32,403 nt of DNA from Limisphaerales bacterium (GTDB taxonomy: Bacteria; Verrucomicrobiota; Verrucomicrobiia; Limisphaerales; JAKEEH01). The notes under the pieces are model-generated. The model was not told where the DNA came from and made no database searches. It saw only the letters and a list, made by a program, of their open reading frames with translations. The stretch is taken from contig JAKEEH010000353.1 in NCBI GenBank assembly GCA_022616725.1, positions 1-32,403 on the forward strand, read 5' to 3'. The position numbers and the translations under genes were made by a program. Each line of letters starts with the position of its first letter. The first letter of the stretch is position 1. Positions 16,479 through 26,335 of the stretch are shown here, one piece after another.

Positions 16479-18275
16479 ATGTTCATCCTTGGGTTAAATG
16501 CGTATCACGGCGACTCGTCGGCGTGCCTGGTCCGCGATGGCGAGCTAATCGCTGCGGCAGAAGAGGAGCGCTTCCGGCGGATCAAGCATTGGGCGGGTCT
16601 GCCGGTCGAAGCGATTCGGTATTGCCTGAGGGAAGGCAGAATTGAGTTGGGCAATGTCGATCACGTCGCCATCAACCGCCGACCCGGAGTCAACAACTTC
16701 CGACGCCTCGCATTCGTCCTGACGCACCGGCCCGATCCCAGGCTGGTGTTCAACCGCCTGCGCAACATCCGCAAAGCCGCCACTGTGGAAGCGGCGCTGG
16801 GCCAGGCCTTCCCGGACCAGAACCTGCGCGCCGAACTCCATCATGTCGAACATCATCTCGCGCATCTTGCGTCCGCATTCCTCGTCTCTCCATTCGAAGA
16901 AGCCGTTTCGGTGTCGATCGACGGATTCGGCGACTTCGCCAGCGCCGCGTGGGGCATGGGGCGCCGCCAAAGCGTTTGCGTGGATGATCGGGTTTACTTT
17001 CCGCATTCGCTCGGGATCTTCTACTCGGCGGTCACGCAGTACCTCGGTTTCCCCTACTTCGGCGACGAATACAAAGTCATGGGCCTGGCCCCATACGGCG
17101 AACCGAAATTCATCGACGCCATGCGCCAGGTTGTCCACCTGCAGAGTGACGGCACGTTCCGCTTGAACCTGAAATTCTTTCGCCACCACACCGATAATGT
17201 GACCTACAGTTGGAACAACTGTTCTCCCGAAGTGGGCACCCTTTACACCGCGGCCCTGGAGGAATTGCTTGGTCCCGCCCGCAAGAAAGACCAGCCCCTT
17301 GAACAAAAGCACAAGGACATCGCTCGCTCCGCCCAGGCGATGTACGAGGAAGCCTTTTTCGCCCTGCTCAATGCGCTCCATCAACGCTATCGCTGCGACA
17401 ACCTTGCGCTGTCGGGCGGTTGCGCCATGAACTCCGTCGCCAATGGCAAAGTCTATCAGTGCTCCCCGTTTAAGCGAATGTACCTGCCGGCCGCCGCGGG
17501 CGATGCCGGCGGGGCGATCGGCGCGGCATTTGTCGTATGGAACGAACTTAACCACTCAACCGGCGCCAACGGTCGCTTCCACATGAGCCACGCCTACACG
17601 GGCCCGCAGTTCAGCGAAGAGGAAATCGCTGCTGTGCTCAAATCGCGCGCATTATTCCCCGGAAAAAATCGCGACCCGTTGGATCTAACCTCGGAATCCG
17701 CAGCGTCACTGCTGGTGAGCCGCTGCGCTGATGCTTCCGAACTATGCGAGCACACGGCCAAAGCGATCAGCGAGGGCAAAGTCGTCGGGTGGTTCCAGGG
17801 GCGGATGGAGTGGGGACCGCGCGCCCTCGGCAATCGTTCCATCCTCTGCGACCCGCGCCGGGGCGACATGAAAGAGATTTTGAATGCCAAAATCAAACGC
17901 CGCGAATCCTTCCGTCCATTCGCTCCCTCAATTCTTCGCGAAGCGGTTGTCGATTGGTTCGAGACGGATGACGACGTGCCATTCATGATGGAGGTGTTCC
18001 AGGTGCGTCCCGAAAAACGCGCGCAGATTCCTGCGGTGACCCATGTGGACGGCTCTGGCCGTCTCCACACCGTCAGTCGCGACGCCAACCCGCTCTATCA
18101 CCAACTGATCACCGAGTTCCAGCGACTCACAGGTGTGCCGATCCTCCTCAACACCTCATTCAACGAAAACGAACCCGTCGTCTGCCGCCCGGAAGAAGCC
18201 CTGGACTGCTTCCTGCGCACGAAAACGGACGTGCTGGTGCTGGGCAGACACGTGGTGATACGTCACCAGGCATGA
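16479..18275 (+). CDS. Carbamoyltransferase (NodU/CmcH/TobZ family), copy 1
   Basis: Starts MFILGLNAYHGDSSACLVRDGELIAAAEEERFRRIKHWAGLP; 'EHHLAHLASAF', 'DEYKVMGLAPYGEP', 'LALSGGCAMNSVANGK', 'VVGWFQGRMEWGPRALGNRSILCDPR'. Upstream extension to 16194 is repeat DNA. Confidence 0.93.
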   Translation: MFILGLNAYHGDSSACLVRDGELIAAAEEERFRRIKHWAGLPVEAIRYCLREGRIELGNVDHVAINRRPGVNNFRRLAFVLTHRPDPRLVFNRLRNIRKAATVEAALGQAFPDQNLRAELHHVEHHLAHLASAFLVSPFEEAVSVSIDGFGDFASAAWGMGRRQSVCVDDRVYFPHSLGIFYSAVTQYLGFPYFGDEYKVMGLAPYGEPKFIDAMRQVVHLQSDGTFRLNLKFFRHHTDNVTYSWNNCSPEVGTLYTAALEELLGPARKKDQPLEQKHKDIARSAQAMYEEAFFALLNALHQRYRCDNLALSGGCAMNSVANGKVYQCSPFKRMYLPAAAGDAGGAIGAAFVVWNELNHSTGANGRFHMSHAYTGPQFSEEEIAAVLKSRALFPGKNRDPLDLTSESAASLLVSRCADASELCEHTAKAISEGKVVGWFQGRMEWGPRALGNRSILCDPRRGDMKEILNAKIKRRESFRPFAPSILREAVVDWFETDDDVPFMMEVFQVRPEKRAQIPAVTHVDGSGRLHTVSRDANPLYHQLITEFQRLTGVPILLNTSFNENEPVVCRPEEALDCFLRTKTDVLVLGRHVVIRHQA

Positions 18276-19648
18276 ACCTGGAGACCAATGGCGTTGACAC
18301 CCTGCCATCGCGGGTTGACTCCTTCGCCGCGGGCCTTTCCCGGCATTGGCCCCGCGCCAAACAATGGAGCCTCCGTTTGGCCGAGTTCGGACTTGTTCAA
18401 GGACTGGTTCAGCTCTTGACGGCCGTGGCCGGCCTGCTGATCGTGCGCACACTGGCTAAACAGGACTACGCGCTCTACGCCATTGCCAATTCGATGCAAA
18501 CCATGGGTAGCCTGTTGGCCGATCTCGGCATTGGTATTGGCCTGCGGTCGATTGGTGGACGCGTGTGGAGCGATCCGGAACGGTTCGGGCAGTTGCTGAG
18601 CACTGCATTTCATCTTCGTCGTCGATTCGCAATCTTTTCGTTGATGGTGACGGTTCCGTTCTCTGGATGGATGTTGTGGCGAAACGGTGCGAGCGCGCCG
18701 CTGCTCATTGGCCTCTGCCTCTGCGTCATTGCTGGCGTTTATCCACTGCTGGGTTCCGCAGTGTTCACGAGTTGCCTACAACTGCACGGGCAATACCGCC
18801 GGATACAATCTCTTGATTTCGGCAACGCTTTGTTGCGCCTTGCGGTGATCGCCGGATTGGCGATGAGACATCTCAACTCATTGCTTGCATGCGGAGTTGG
18901 TGTAATGAGCAATTGGATCCAGTTTGTATTCTCACGACGATGGGCGCGGAAGCATGCAAGTATAGATAGTATCCAGAACCAGCAAGACCGGGATGAGCTC
19001 GTCCGCCTCTCAGTTAAGACTTTGCCAAACGCAATTTTTTTCTGCTTCCAAAGCCAAGTGACCATTTTAATTTTTACTCTTTTTGGCAGCCCGAATGGCA
19101 TCGCCGACATCACCGCTCTTGGCCGTATTAGCGCCCTGTTTGCTGTTTTTTCCGCGATATTTACCAATATATTGGCGCCCCAATTTACTTGCTGTCAGGA
19201 TTCGACCCGACTGTCGCGCCTATACACAGCTCTTGTCGCTGGCACGTCCGCTATGCTCGGATTATTTGTGCTGTTAACGGGACTGTTTCCAAAGCCGTTA
19301 TTGTGGTTGTTGGGGAACAAATACGCTTTACTGGAAAAAGAATTGACCTGGGTAGTAAGCGCCGGATGCTTAGCGCAAATTGCCGCGGCAATGTGGCATC
19401 TCAACAATTGTCGAGGCTGGATCACCTTGACTTCGAAGTTGTACATTCCCTGGATCATTCTGGCACAGGCTATAGCGGTGCCGTTGCTCGACTTTACGAT
19501 TTTCTTCCACGTTATCATCTTCAGCATCGTTATTGCCGCTGCTCCGATACCTTTATCTGCGGCTGACGCCGTAATCGGTTTGCGTGGTAGATCGGCAAGC
19601 ACTTCTTCCCCTACCCAATGCACGTTGCCCCCTTGGCCCAACAAATAA
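18272..19648 (+). CDS. Polysaccharide flippase / Wzx-like membrane protein
   Basis: Multi-TM protein: 'FGLVQGLVQLLTAVAGLLIVRTLAKQDYALYAIANSMQTMGSLLADLGIGIGLRSIGG'; ATGA overlap with upstream gene. Confidence 0.8.
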   Translation: MNLETNGVDTLPSRVDSFAAGLSRHWPRAKQWSLRLAEFGLVQGLVQLLTAVAGLLIVRTLAKQDYALYAIANSMQTMGSLLADLGIGIGLRSIGGRVWSDPERFGQLLSTAFHLRRRFAIFSLMVTVPFSGWMLWRNGASAPLLIGLCLCVIAGVYPLLGSAVFTSCLQLHGQYRRIQSLDFGNALLRLAVIAGLAMRHLNSLLACGVGVMSNWIQFVFSRRWARKHASIDSIQNQQDRDELVRLSVKTLPNAIFFCFQSQVTILIFTLFGSPNGIADITALGRISALFAVFSAIFTNILAPQFTCCQDSTRLSRLYTALVAGTSAMLGLFVLLTGLFPKPLLWLLGNKYALLEKELTWVVSAGCLAQIAAAMWHLNNCRGWITLTSKLYIPWIILAQAIAVPLLDFTIFFHVIIFSIVIAAAPIPLSAADAVIGLRGRSASTSSPTQCTLPPWPNK

Positions 19649-20361
19649 ACCGGGCGTGGAAGATACTTTGCCTTACGCGACGGCATTTCCGGGCGAAGCA
19701 AATCTCGGAAACCGAACAAGCGTATTTTATCAACAGCAAAGGGATATTTATCCGCGGCCCTTCACACCTATCGATGGTACTAGAGATTGTTCACGACGAT
19801 ATTTACGGACTGCGGAAGCTTCGTGGCCCAGTGCGGACGGTTATTGATATCGGTGCTAACATCGGAGTTTTCTCGATATTTGCGAAACTTTTGTTTCCGA
19901 ACGCAAAGGTGATCGCCGTCGAACCCGGGGAAAGCGCCTTTCGCTTCCTGTCGTGCAACGTATCCACTTTAGGTATTGAGCAAGAAGCTTGTGCCATCGG
20001 AGCGAAGAATGGTCCGGGTTCCCTGATTGTTGCCGACGAACTGACCAGAGCAAAATTATCTGACGGCGAGAGCGCCGGCTCCCAAAAATGCCGGATAATT
20101 ACTTTTGAATCCCTAGTCGAGCGACTCAACGCCCCCGTGGACGTTCTTAAGCTTGATTGTGAGGGCGCCGAATATGACGTCCTACAATCCCCGGCGGTCG
20201 AGTTTGTTCGTCGAATTAGAGCGGAACTGCACACGTGTAACAAAGGTAACCCCGGATTGGGGCTTCAGCAGTTGCGCAATTGTGGATTTATTGTGACGAA
20301 GTGGGCACCGTTTCCGGGCGGCGGAGCAGGAATTGTGTGGGCCGACAGGCCGACTTTTTAG
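19618..20361 (+). CDS. FkbM-family methyltransferase (1)
   Basis: 'VRTVIDIGANIGVFSIFAKLLFPNAKVIAVEPGESAFRFLSCNV' and 'VDVLKLDCEGAEYDVLQS'. Start uncertain. Confidence 0.85.
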   Translation: MHVAPLAQQINRAWKILCLTRRHFRAKQISETEQAYFINSKGIFIRGPSHLSMVLEIVHDDIYGLRKLRGPVRTVIDIGANIGVFSIFAKLLFPNAKVIAVEPGESAFRFLSCNVSTLGIEQEACAIGAKNGPGSLIVADELTRAKLSDGESAGSQKCRIITFESLVERLNAPVDVLKLDCEGAEYDVLQSPAVEFVRRIRAELHTCNKGNPGLGLQQLRNCGFIVTKWAPFPGGGAGIVWADRPTF

Positions 20362-20382
20362 CAGTCCGAGAGCCGACGAGCC

Positions 20383-21276
20383 GTGCGAATTACTTGTAGC
20401 ATTCTCTGCCACAACTATGGCCGATTCCTGGGGCAAGCTATCGAAAGTTGCCTCAGGCAAAAACCAACTGGGTGTGACGTCGAAGTCTTAGTGATTGATG
20501 ATGGCTCAACTGATGAAACATCGATCGTGTGCAAACGCTACCTTCCGATGATCCGAGTAATTCGAAGCGAAAATCTCGGATTTGGTGCGAGTTTGACGCG
20601 CGCCGTCACGGAAGCGTCCGGGCAATATATTTGTTTGCTCGATGCCGACGATTATTTCACCACCGATAAACTGGCTCGAGTAGCCCTTGCGATTCAACGT
20701 GGTCGTCTACTGATCACCAACTACTCGCAGATGGTCGACGAGCGTGGCAATATTCTGGCGGGGCGAATTAGCTGCGGGGGCAACACAAGCAGCCTATGCG
20801 TTCAGCGCAATGCCGCTCTATCCTTGTGCCCAGCTGAAAGCGAATTGTCGTTTCATCCACTGAACGAGGCTGGCCACGGCGAGATTGTTCCCGACGCTCT
20901 TACATACTACCGATTCCATGAGAGCAGTATGATGCGTCGGCATCGAGCGGATGATTGGTATGGCTTTCAAGCACGCGTCACACATTCATTAGCGGAGAGA
21001 CTCCGCGTTCTGTCGGCGGCTCCGCCTTTTTGGGCGGAAGGGAAACTTTTACAAGCGATTTCAAATGGTTACCGCTCGATGGCTTATTATGACGAGATGG
21101 AACAATCATTGCTGGCAGGCCGCTGGTGCGCGGCAGTTTCCCGAATTCCGGCGATCTTCCGTTTTGCGCTCGGCAGCAAGAGCGGTATCCGAATGTGGCA
21201 CTGCAAAGTCGCGGCTAGGGGTCTATTCAACAGACCAATTCGACTGGCCGGGGCTAGTTCACTAACATCCTCATGA
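20383..21276 (+). CDS. Glycosyltransferase family 2 (GT2) protein
   Basis: GTG start; MRITCSILCHNYGRFLGQAIESCLRQ...VEVLVIDDGSTDETSIVCKRY...SGQYICLLDADDYF. Confidence 0.88.
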   Translation: MRITCSILCHNYGRFLGQAIESCLRQKPTGCDVEVLVIDDGSTDETSIVCKRYLPMIRVIRSENLGFGASLTRAVTEASGQYICLLDADDYFTTDKLARVALAIQRGRLLITNYSQMVDERGNILAGRISCGGNTSSLCVQRNAALSLCPAESELSFHPLNEAGHGEIVPDALTYYRFHESSMMRRHRADDWYGFQARVTHSLAERLRVLSAAPPFWAEGKLLQAISNGYRSMAYYDEMEQSLLAGRWCAAVSRIPAIFRFALGSKSGIRMWHCKVAARGLFNRPIRLAGASSLTSS

Positions 21277-22955
21277 ATATCGTTGGCATTAGCTATTCCG
21301 GCAACCACGAGTCCGCAGCGTGTCTCGTCCGCGATGGCGAACTTGTCTTTGCGTGCGCGGAGGAGCGCCTCAGCCGTGTGAAGCAGGACGCACGATTTCC
21401 GGCGCTTGCACTCAAAGCCGCGCTGGATTTCGCAGGTCTGAAGATCTCAGATATTGATCACGTGGCATTGAACTGGCCGCATTCGATTCGGCTACGGATG
21501 CATGATTTGAAGCTGCTCCTTACTGGACAGTGGCCATGCTCGCGGACGCGGCTTGACCGCCTTGTTGTCGGCACCTTGCAAGCGCTGCGTCATAAAGGCG
21601 GCGAACTCGATGTCGTTCGGGAACTCGGACGGTTGAAAAACCCCGTCCATTTCGTAAACCACCATCTCGCCCATGCGCTGAGCGCATACTGCATGTCCGG
21701 TTTTAATGAGTCGTCGGTGTTAGTCATTGACGGCCGCGGCTCGAGTGAAGCCACCACTCTATGGCACGCTCGGAATGGCAGCATTGAACTGCTCGAGACT
21801 TATGAGTTCCCGAATTCTCTTGGTGTCTTCTACGCTGGGATCACCGACATGCTGGGTTTCCAGCCATTGAGCGACGAATGGAAGGTGATGGGGCTTGCCG
21901 CGTACGGAAAACCGACGTTCGATCTCTCGCCCCTCATCACTTTCTCAGAGGAAGGTTATCGTGTCGATGGGCGGAAATTCTTCGGCAAGACGGATTTCGA
22001 TCGCTCAGCGCTCGAAGCCGTTGTAGGCCGTCGCCGTGATCCAGACGAAGAACTGAACGAAACACACCAGAACCTTGCTCGTTCTGCTCAAGACTGTTGC
22101 GAGAAAGCGATGTTTGGCCTCCTTCGACGGACGAGCCGGATCACGAAATCGAGGAAACTTTGCCTGGCCGGCGGTGTCGCTCTGAATTCAAAAGCAAACG
22201 GTGAGTTGCTGCGCTCTGGACTTATCGATGACATCTACGTCCAACCGGCCGCAAGTGATGACGGTGGCTGCATTGGCGCTGCGTTGGCTGTTTATCCGCG
22301 TCTTGGTTTGGCGCTGCCTCGGAAGCAGCTCGGCCACACTTACCTCGGCCCTGAATTCGCCAATAGTCAGATCGAGCAAGTGCTGAAGGTTTACAAGCTG
22401 CCTTATCGCCGCCTTGAGAGCCCATCGAGAGCCGCGGCTGAATTGTTGGCGAAAAACCATCTGGTTGGCTGGTTTCAGGGTCGCATGGAGTTTGGCCCGC
22501 GTGCGCTCGGCGCGCGCTCGATTCTATCAGACCCCCGGTTTGAGGAGAATCGTGACCGGGTGAACGAAGCGGTCAAGTTTCGCGAGAGCTGGCGTCCTTT
22601 TGCCCCCAGTGTCCTACACGAGAAGGGGGCGCAATACTTCAGTTCATACTATGACTCGCCCTACATGATCCTCACTTTTTGGGCCAATACATTTGGAAAG
22701 AAGAAGATTCCTGCTGTTGTCCACGTTGATGGCAGTGGCCGCGTGCAATCAGTACATCGGGACACGAATCCCCGTTACTACGAATTACTCATCGAATTCG
22801 AGCGGGCGACCGGCGTGCCGGTTGTGATGAACACAAGTTTCAATTTGAAGGGGGACCCGATCGTCTGCACTCCCAAGGATGCTATACAAACATTTTATAC
22901 GTCCGGTTTGGATGATCTTGTCATTGGGGATTTTGCCGTCAGCAAGAGGTGTTAG
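21273..22955 (+). CDS. Carbamoyltransferase (NodU/CmcH/TobZ family), copy 2
   Basis: MNIVGISYSGNHESAACLVRDGELVFACAEERLSRVKQDARFPALAL; 'NHHLAHALSAY', 'DEWKVMGLAAYGKP', 'LVGWFQGRMEFGPRALGARSILSDPR'. Confidence 0.93.
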   Translation: MNIVGISYSGNHESAACLVRDGELVFACAEERLSRVKQDARFPALALKAALDFAGLKISDIDHVALNWPHSIRLRMHDLKLLLTGQWPCSRTRLDRLVVGTLQALRHKGGELDVVRELGRLKNPVHFVNHHLAHALSAYCMSGFNESSVLVIDGRGSSEATTLWHARNGSIELLETYEFPNSLGVFYAGITDMLGFQPLSDEWKVMGLAAYGKPTFDLSPLITFSEEGYRVDGRKFFGKTDFDRSALEAVVGRRRDPDEELNETHQNLARSAQDCCEKAMFGLLRRTSRITKSRKLCLAGGVALNSKANGELLRSGLIDDIYVQPAASDDGGCIGAALAVYPRLGLALPRKQLGHTYLGPEFANSQIEQVLKVYKLPYRRLESPSRAAAELLAKNHLVGWFQGRMEFGPRALGARSILSDPRFEENRDRVNEAVKFRESWRPFAPSVLHEKGAQYFSSYYDSPYMILTFWANTFGKKKIPAVVHVDGSGRVQSVHRDTNPRYYELLIEFERATGVPVVMNTSFNLKGDPIVCTPKDAIQTFYTSGLDDLVIGDFAVSKRC

Positions 22956-23057
22956 TCGCCATCTGATTTGAAGCACGGTATCTGCTTTGTTGAACACGGC
23001 CGCTAACCACGTGCGGACACGTTCGCGATCCGGAATGCAAGAAGAGTTCGCAGTAAT

Positions 23058-23852
23058 ATGGTGAACCTGCTCCGATTGGTTTATCCTCTTGGTCTTCGGC
23101 AAAGTCTCTACGCCCGCGTCGTGTCTAAGCGCTTTGGGTTTCCATCCCTCGCATCCTCGGGAGCGAAGCTCCAATTCGCTCCGATCTCGCTCCCAGCTCT
23201 TTTGTCAACTGACTGGAGTCATCGACAAATCGCTTGGATGGGCTTTTATGAGCTGTGCCTCACCCGGAGCGTTGCAAACCTGGCCCGAAATGGGGGCGTC
23301 CTCGTCGATGTTGGGGCGAACATCGGTTACTTTTCGTGCCTCTGGGCGGGACTCAATTCCGGAAATATTGCGTATGCTTTTGAACCCTCTGCGCGCAACT
23401 TCAGCATGCTGGAACGCAACATAAGAGCACAACCATTTCGTGACTCGATCCGGGCCTCCTCAACAGCGCTTGGTCGCGAAACAGGGGAATTACACTTTGA
23501 TCCGGGCCCGGCAGAGCAAAGCGGATGGGGCGGGCTGGCGGGCACACCATCGGCCGACGCCGTCCGTGTGAAAGTGGAACGGCTTGACAACATCATGAGA
23601 ACGACTGAACAGATTGCGGTGTTAAAAATCGATACTGAAGGCGCGGACGCTTGGGTGTTGGAAGGCGCAGCATGTCTCTTGCGGAACAAACGGGTTCGAC
23701 ACGTTTTCTGCGAACGAAATGTGACGCGAATGAAGGCGCTCGGAATTCCAGACGACGCAATCGAGCAGTTTCTCAACCGTGTTGGTTACAAAGTGACATA
23801 CATCGATGGCTCCAAGCGCGGAGAAATTCACGCCGTGGCAAAAAGTTACTAA
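23058..23852 (+). CDS. FkbM-family methyltransferase (2)
   Basis: 'GGVLVDVGANIGYFSCLWAGLNSGNIAYAFEPSARNFSMLERNI', 'IAVLKIDTEGADAWVLEGA'. Confidence 0.87.
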   Translation: MVNLLRLVYPLGLRQSLYARVVSKRFGFPSLASSGAKLQFAPISLPALLSTDWSHRQIAWMGFYELCLTRSVANLARNGGVLVDVGANIGYFSCLWAGLNSGNIAYAFEPSARNFSMLERNIRAQPFRDSIRASSTALGRETGELHFDPGPAEQSGWGGLAGTPSADAVRVKVERLDNIMRTTEQIAVLKIDTEGADAWVLEGAACLLRNKRVRHVFCERNVTRMKALGIPDDAIEQFLNRVGYKVTYIDGSKRGEIHAVAKSY

Positions 23853-23903
23853 AGATCCGATAAGAACACCACTTTAGGTGTAGTATCCGTTGCCGCTTGT
23901 GCT

Positions 23904-24635
23904 GTGAACCGATTGTTCCGATTACTGGTTCGCCGTTCCCGTGCTCGGCGGCTCGGTTTTCGATTCAGGCGAGCCGCCGGTTTTATGCTGCCTTCAGAGA
24001 TTCGCATTGGATCGAACAACCTCCGTCTGCATCTGCCCGAGGATGGTGGCACTCGCACTGCGTTTATCGATGTGCTACTTGATGATTGCTATCACATTTG
24101 GGATTTGCCAGATGCTGTTCAATCCGTTGCGGACATCGGGTGCCACGCGGGCCTGTTCGCTATCGCAGCTCGCGAGCGGTGGTCACGAGCGATTATTCAT
24201 GCGTATGAACCCAACGTGGCATTGAAAACCTGTTACGAACAACATGCGGCGCAGGCGAATTTCAAGGTGTACCCTGAGGCCGTTGGTCTCTCGTCGGGAA
24301 CAGTTGCCCTGATTCCGGATCCGGAATCAGTCCAGGTTCGCACTGCTGAAGCGAAGAACGGGGGTATTCCGCAGGTCGCCTTTCGCGAGGTGCTGGCACG
24401 TCTCGGAGGCAGTGCCGACGTGGTCAAGCTGGATTGCGAAGGCGCCGAGTGGGAAATCCTCCAAGACGACGTATCCTGGCAGCAGGTCCGACTATTGACG
24501 ATGGAGTTTCACCTGTGGGCTGGGTACACACTCGAAGAACTCAAATCCCGCGTCGCCCGAATTGGTTTTCGGATTCGATGCTGCGACGTTACAGGACCCG
24601 ATTTCGGTTTGCTGCTGGCAGAGAGAAGGGGCTGA
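23904..24635 (+). CDS. FkbM-family-like methyltransferase (3)
   Basis: GTG start; 'VQSVADIGCHAGLFAIAARERWSRAIIHAYEPNVALKTCYE', 'ADVVKLDCEGAEWEILQDD'. Confidence 0.82.
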   Translation: MNRLFRLLVRRSRARRLGFRFRRAAGFMLPSEIRIGSNNLRLHLPEDGGTRTAFIDVLLDDCYHIWDLPDAVQSVADIGCHAGLFAIAARERWSRAIIHAYEPNVALKTCYEQHAAQANFKVYPEAVGLSSGTVALIPDPESVQVRTAEAKNGGIPQVAFREVLARLGGSADVVKLDCEGAEWEILQDDVSWQQVRLLTMEFHLWAGYTLEELKSRVARIGFRIRCCDVTGPDFGLLLAERRG

Positions 24636-24641
24636 CACCTG

Positions 24642-25739
24642 GTGGCTTTAGAAATCATCCAAATTGTCCCGCGGCTGCCGCCGACGATCAGCGGCGTTGG
24701 AGACTACGCATATCTGCTCGCACGGGAGTTGCGGGAAAGGCATGAGATCCACACGCGTTTCATCGTGTGTGATACCGATTGGAGTGGCGGCGACACACTG
24801 AACACCTTTTCGGTCCAGAAACTCAAAGCGCCGCGCTCAGATGAATTACTGCGTTGTCTCTTGGGGAGCGGAATGCCCAACATTGTGCTGCTTCAGTATG
24901 TTGGCTACGGTTACGAAAGGCGCGGATGTCCGACATGGTTGGTCAACGCGCTGCAGGAATGGCGTAGGTCTTGCGGGGCACGGCGTCTGATCATAATGTT
25001 CCATGAGCTTTACGCCTTTGGCCCCCCTTGGCGGAGCTCGTTCTGGGCATCCCCGTTGCAGCGATGGATTGCAGCGCAATTCGCGAAGTTGGCCGATAGA
25101 TGCGTCACAAATTTGCGGCGCTACGGGCAATGGTTGGGTGCCCGAGAGCCACGACACTTCAACCATATTCTGGCCATGCCTGTTTTTTCGAACCTCGGTG
25201 AACAGTCAGAACACGACTTAGTGGAATCACGCCCACCCAACATGATCATATTCGGCAGCGCGCAATGGGTGAAAGATCTGCTTGGTCAACATCGAGAGAA
25301 AACCCTCAAATGCGCCCAAGCTTTGGGATTGCAACAGCTAATCACTGTAGGAAGCCCGGTGGGAACCGTTCCACCTCGCTTTCCCGTCCCCATTAAAGAA
25401 CACGGTCAGGTTGACGCCAGCATCATCGCCAAGCTCATGCGATCTAGTCGAGTTGGACTTACGGATTATTTTCCGGGACACCTCGCAAAATCTGGTGTTT
25501 TCGCGGCTTACGCTGCTTTTGGATTGGTACCCGTTTTGCCCCGGCTCAACAGGTCCGAGCTCGATGGGTGCGTTGCCGGGGAAACCTACCTGGTACCGGA
25601 GCAGATCAGCACCAGTGGACCTGCGACAACGGTGCAAAAAGTCGCTGACAATGCGCGGAAGTGGTATCAAGAGCACAATCTAAATCGGACAACAGATGCG
25701 TATGCCGATCTAATCAGAGAGAGCGTGCTCACATGCTGA
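24642..25739 (+). CDS. Glycosyltransferase (GT4-like)
   Basis: GTG start; 'MALEIIQIVPRLPPTISGVGDYAYLLARELRERHEIHTRFIVCD' resembles a GT4 N-terminal domain; weaker C-terminal motif. Confidence 0.65.
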   Translation: MALEIIQIVPRLPPTISGVGDYAYLLARELRERHEIHTRFIVCDTDWSGGDTLNTFSVQKLKAPRSDELLRCLLGSGMPNIVLLQYVGYGYERRGCPTWLVNALQEWRRSCGARRLIIMFHELYAFGPPWRSSFWASPLQRWIAAQFAKLADRCVTNLRRYGQWLGAREPRHFNHILAMPVFSNLGEQSEHDLVESRPPNMIIFGSAQWVKDLLGQHREKTLKCAQALGLQQLITVGSPVGTVPPRFPVPIKEHGQVDASIIAKLMRSSRVGLTDYFPGHLAKSGVFAAYAAFGLVPVLPRLNRSELDGCVAGETYLVPEQISTSGPATTVQKVADNARKWYQEHNLNRTTDAYADLIRESVLTC

Positions 25740-26335
25740 AGTGGCTGTGGACCAACCGCGAGCGTCCATTGTTGGGTTCCAAACAATGGTGGAAGGTTTG
25801 GGCCAAACGCGCGCTTACGGCACCGCGCCTTCTGGGAGCAATCCGGCGGCAGACCGCACTGCGACGGAGGGGCGCGCAGATCCAATCGCCCAGCTTTATG
25901 GCGCCATCGGTGGTCAATGGAAATCCGGCCCGACTCGAAATCGGAGCGGGCAGCTTTGTCGGGCGCGTCGAGATCCATTTACACGATCGCATACAAATCG
26001 GACGAAACGTGGTGTTGAATGACGGTGTGCGCCTCTTGACTGGGAGCCACGATGTCAATGACCCGAATTTCAAGTTGCTTACCGGACCTATTGTGATTGG
26101 CGATTACGCATGGATTGCAATGGGCGCGGTCCTATTACCCGGAGTGATGGTGGGTGAAGGTGCGGTGGTTGGGGCGGATGCAGTGGTCAGCAAGGATGTC
26201 CCGGATTACACAATCATGGTGGGGAACCCCGCGCGCCCACTAAATAAAACGCGAAACAGGCAGTTGCGCTACCAGCCACTCCGTGGACTTGCCTCGGTCG
26301 AGGCGTGGCTGGGACGGGACGGCATCATTGAATGA
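25733..26335 (+). CDS. Acyltransferase with left-handed beta-helix hexapeptide repeats
   Basis: 'IQIGRNVVLNDGVRLLTGSHDVNDPNFKLLTGPIVIGDYAWIAMGAVLLPGVMVGEGAVVGADAVVSKDVPDYTIMVGNPARPL'. ATG at 25733 overlaps the upstream stop. Confidence 0.9.
   Translation: MLKWLWTNRERPLLGSKQWWKVWAKRALTAPRLLGAIRRQTALRRRGAQIQSPSFMAPSVVNGNPARLEIGAGSFVGRVEIHLHDRIQIGRNVVLNDGVRLLTGSHDVNDPNFKLLTGPIVIGDYAWIAMGAVLLPGVMVGEGAVVGADAVVSKDVPDYTIMVGNPARPLNKTRNRQLRYQPLRGLASVEAWLGRDGIIE

Noticed and set aside
16545-17555. 336-aa minus-strand ORF opposite carbamoyltransferase 1
   Set aside because: Antisense to an unambiguous coding gene; no motif.
25661-25732. N-terminal extension of the hexapeptide acyltransferase ORF
   Set aside because: Lies inside the preceding glycosyltransferase; ATG 25733 is the sensible start.
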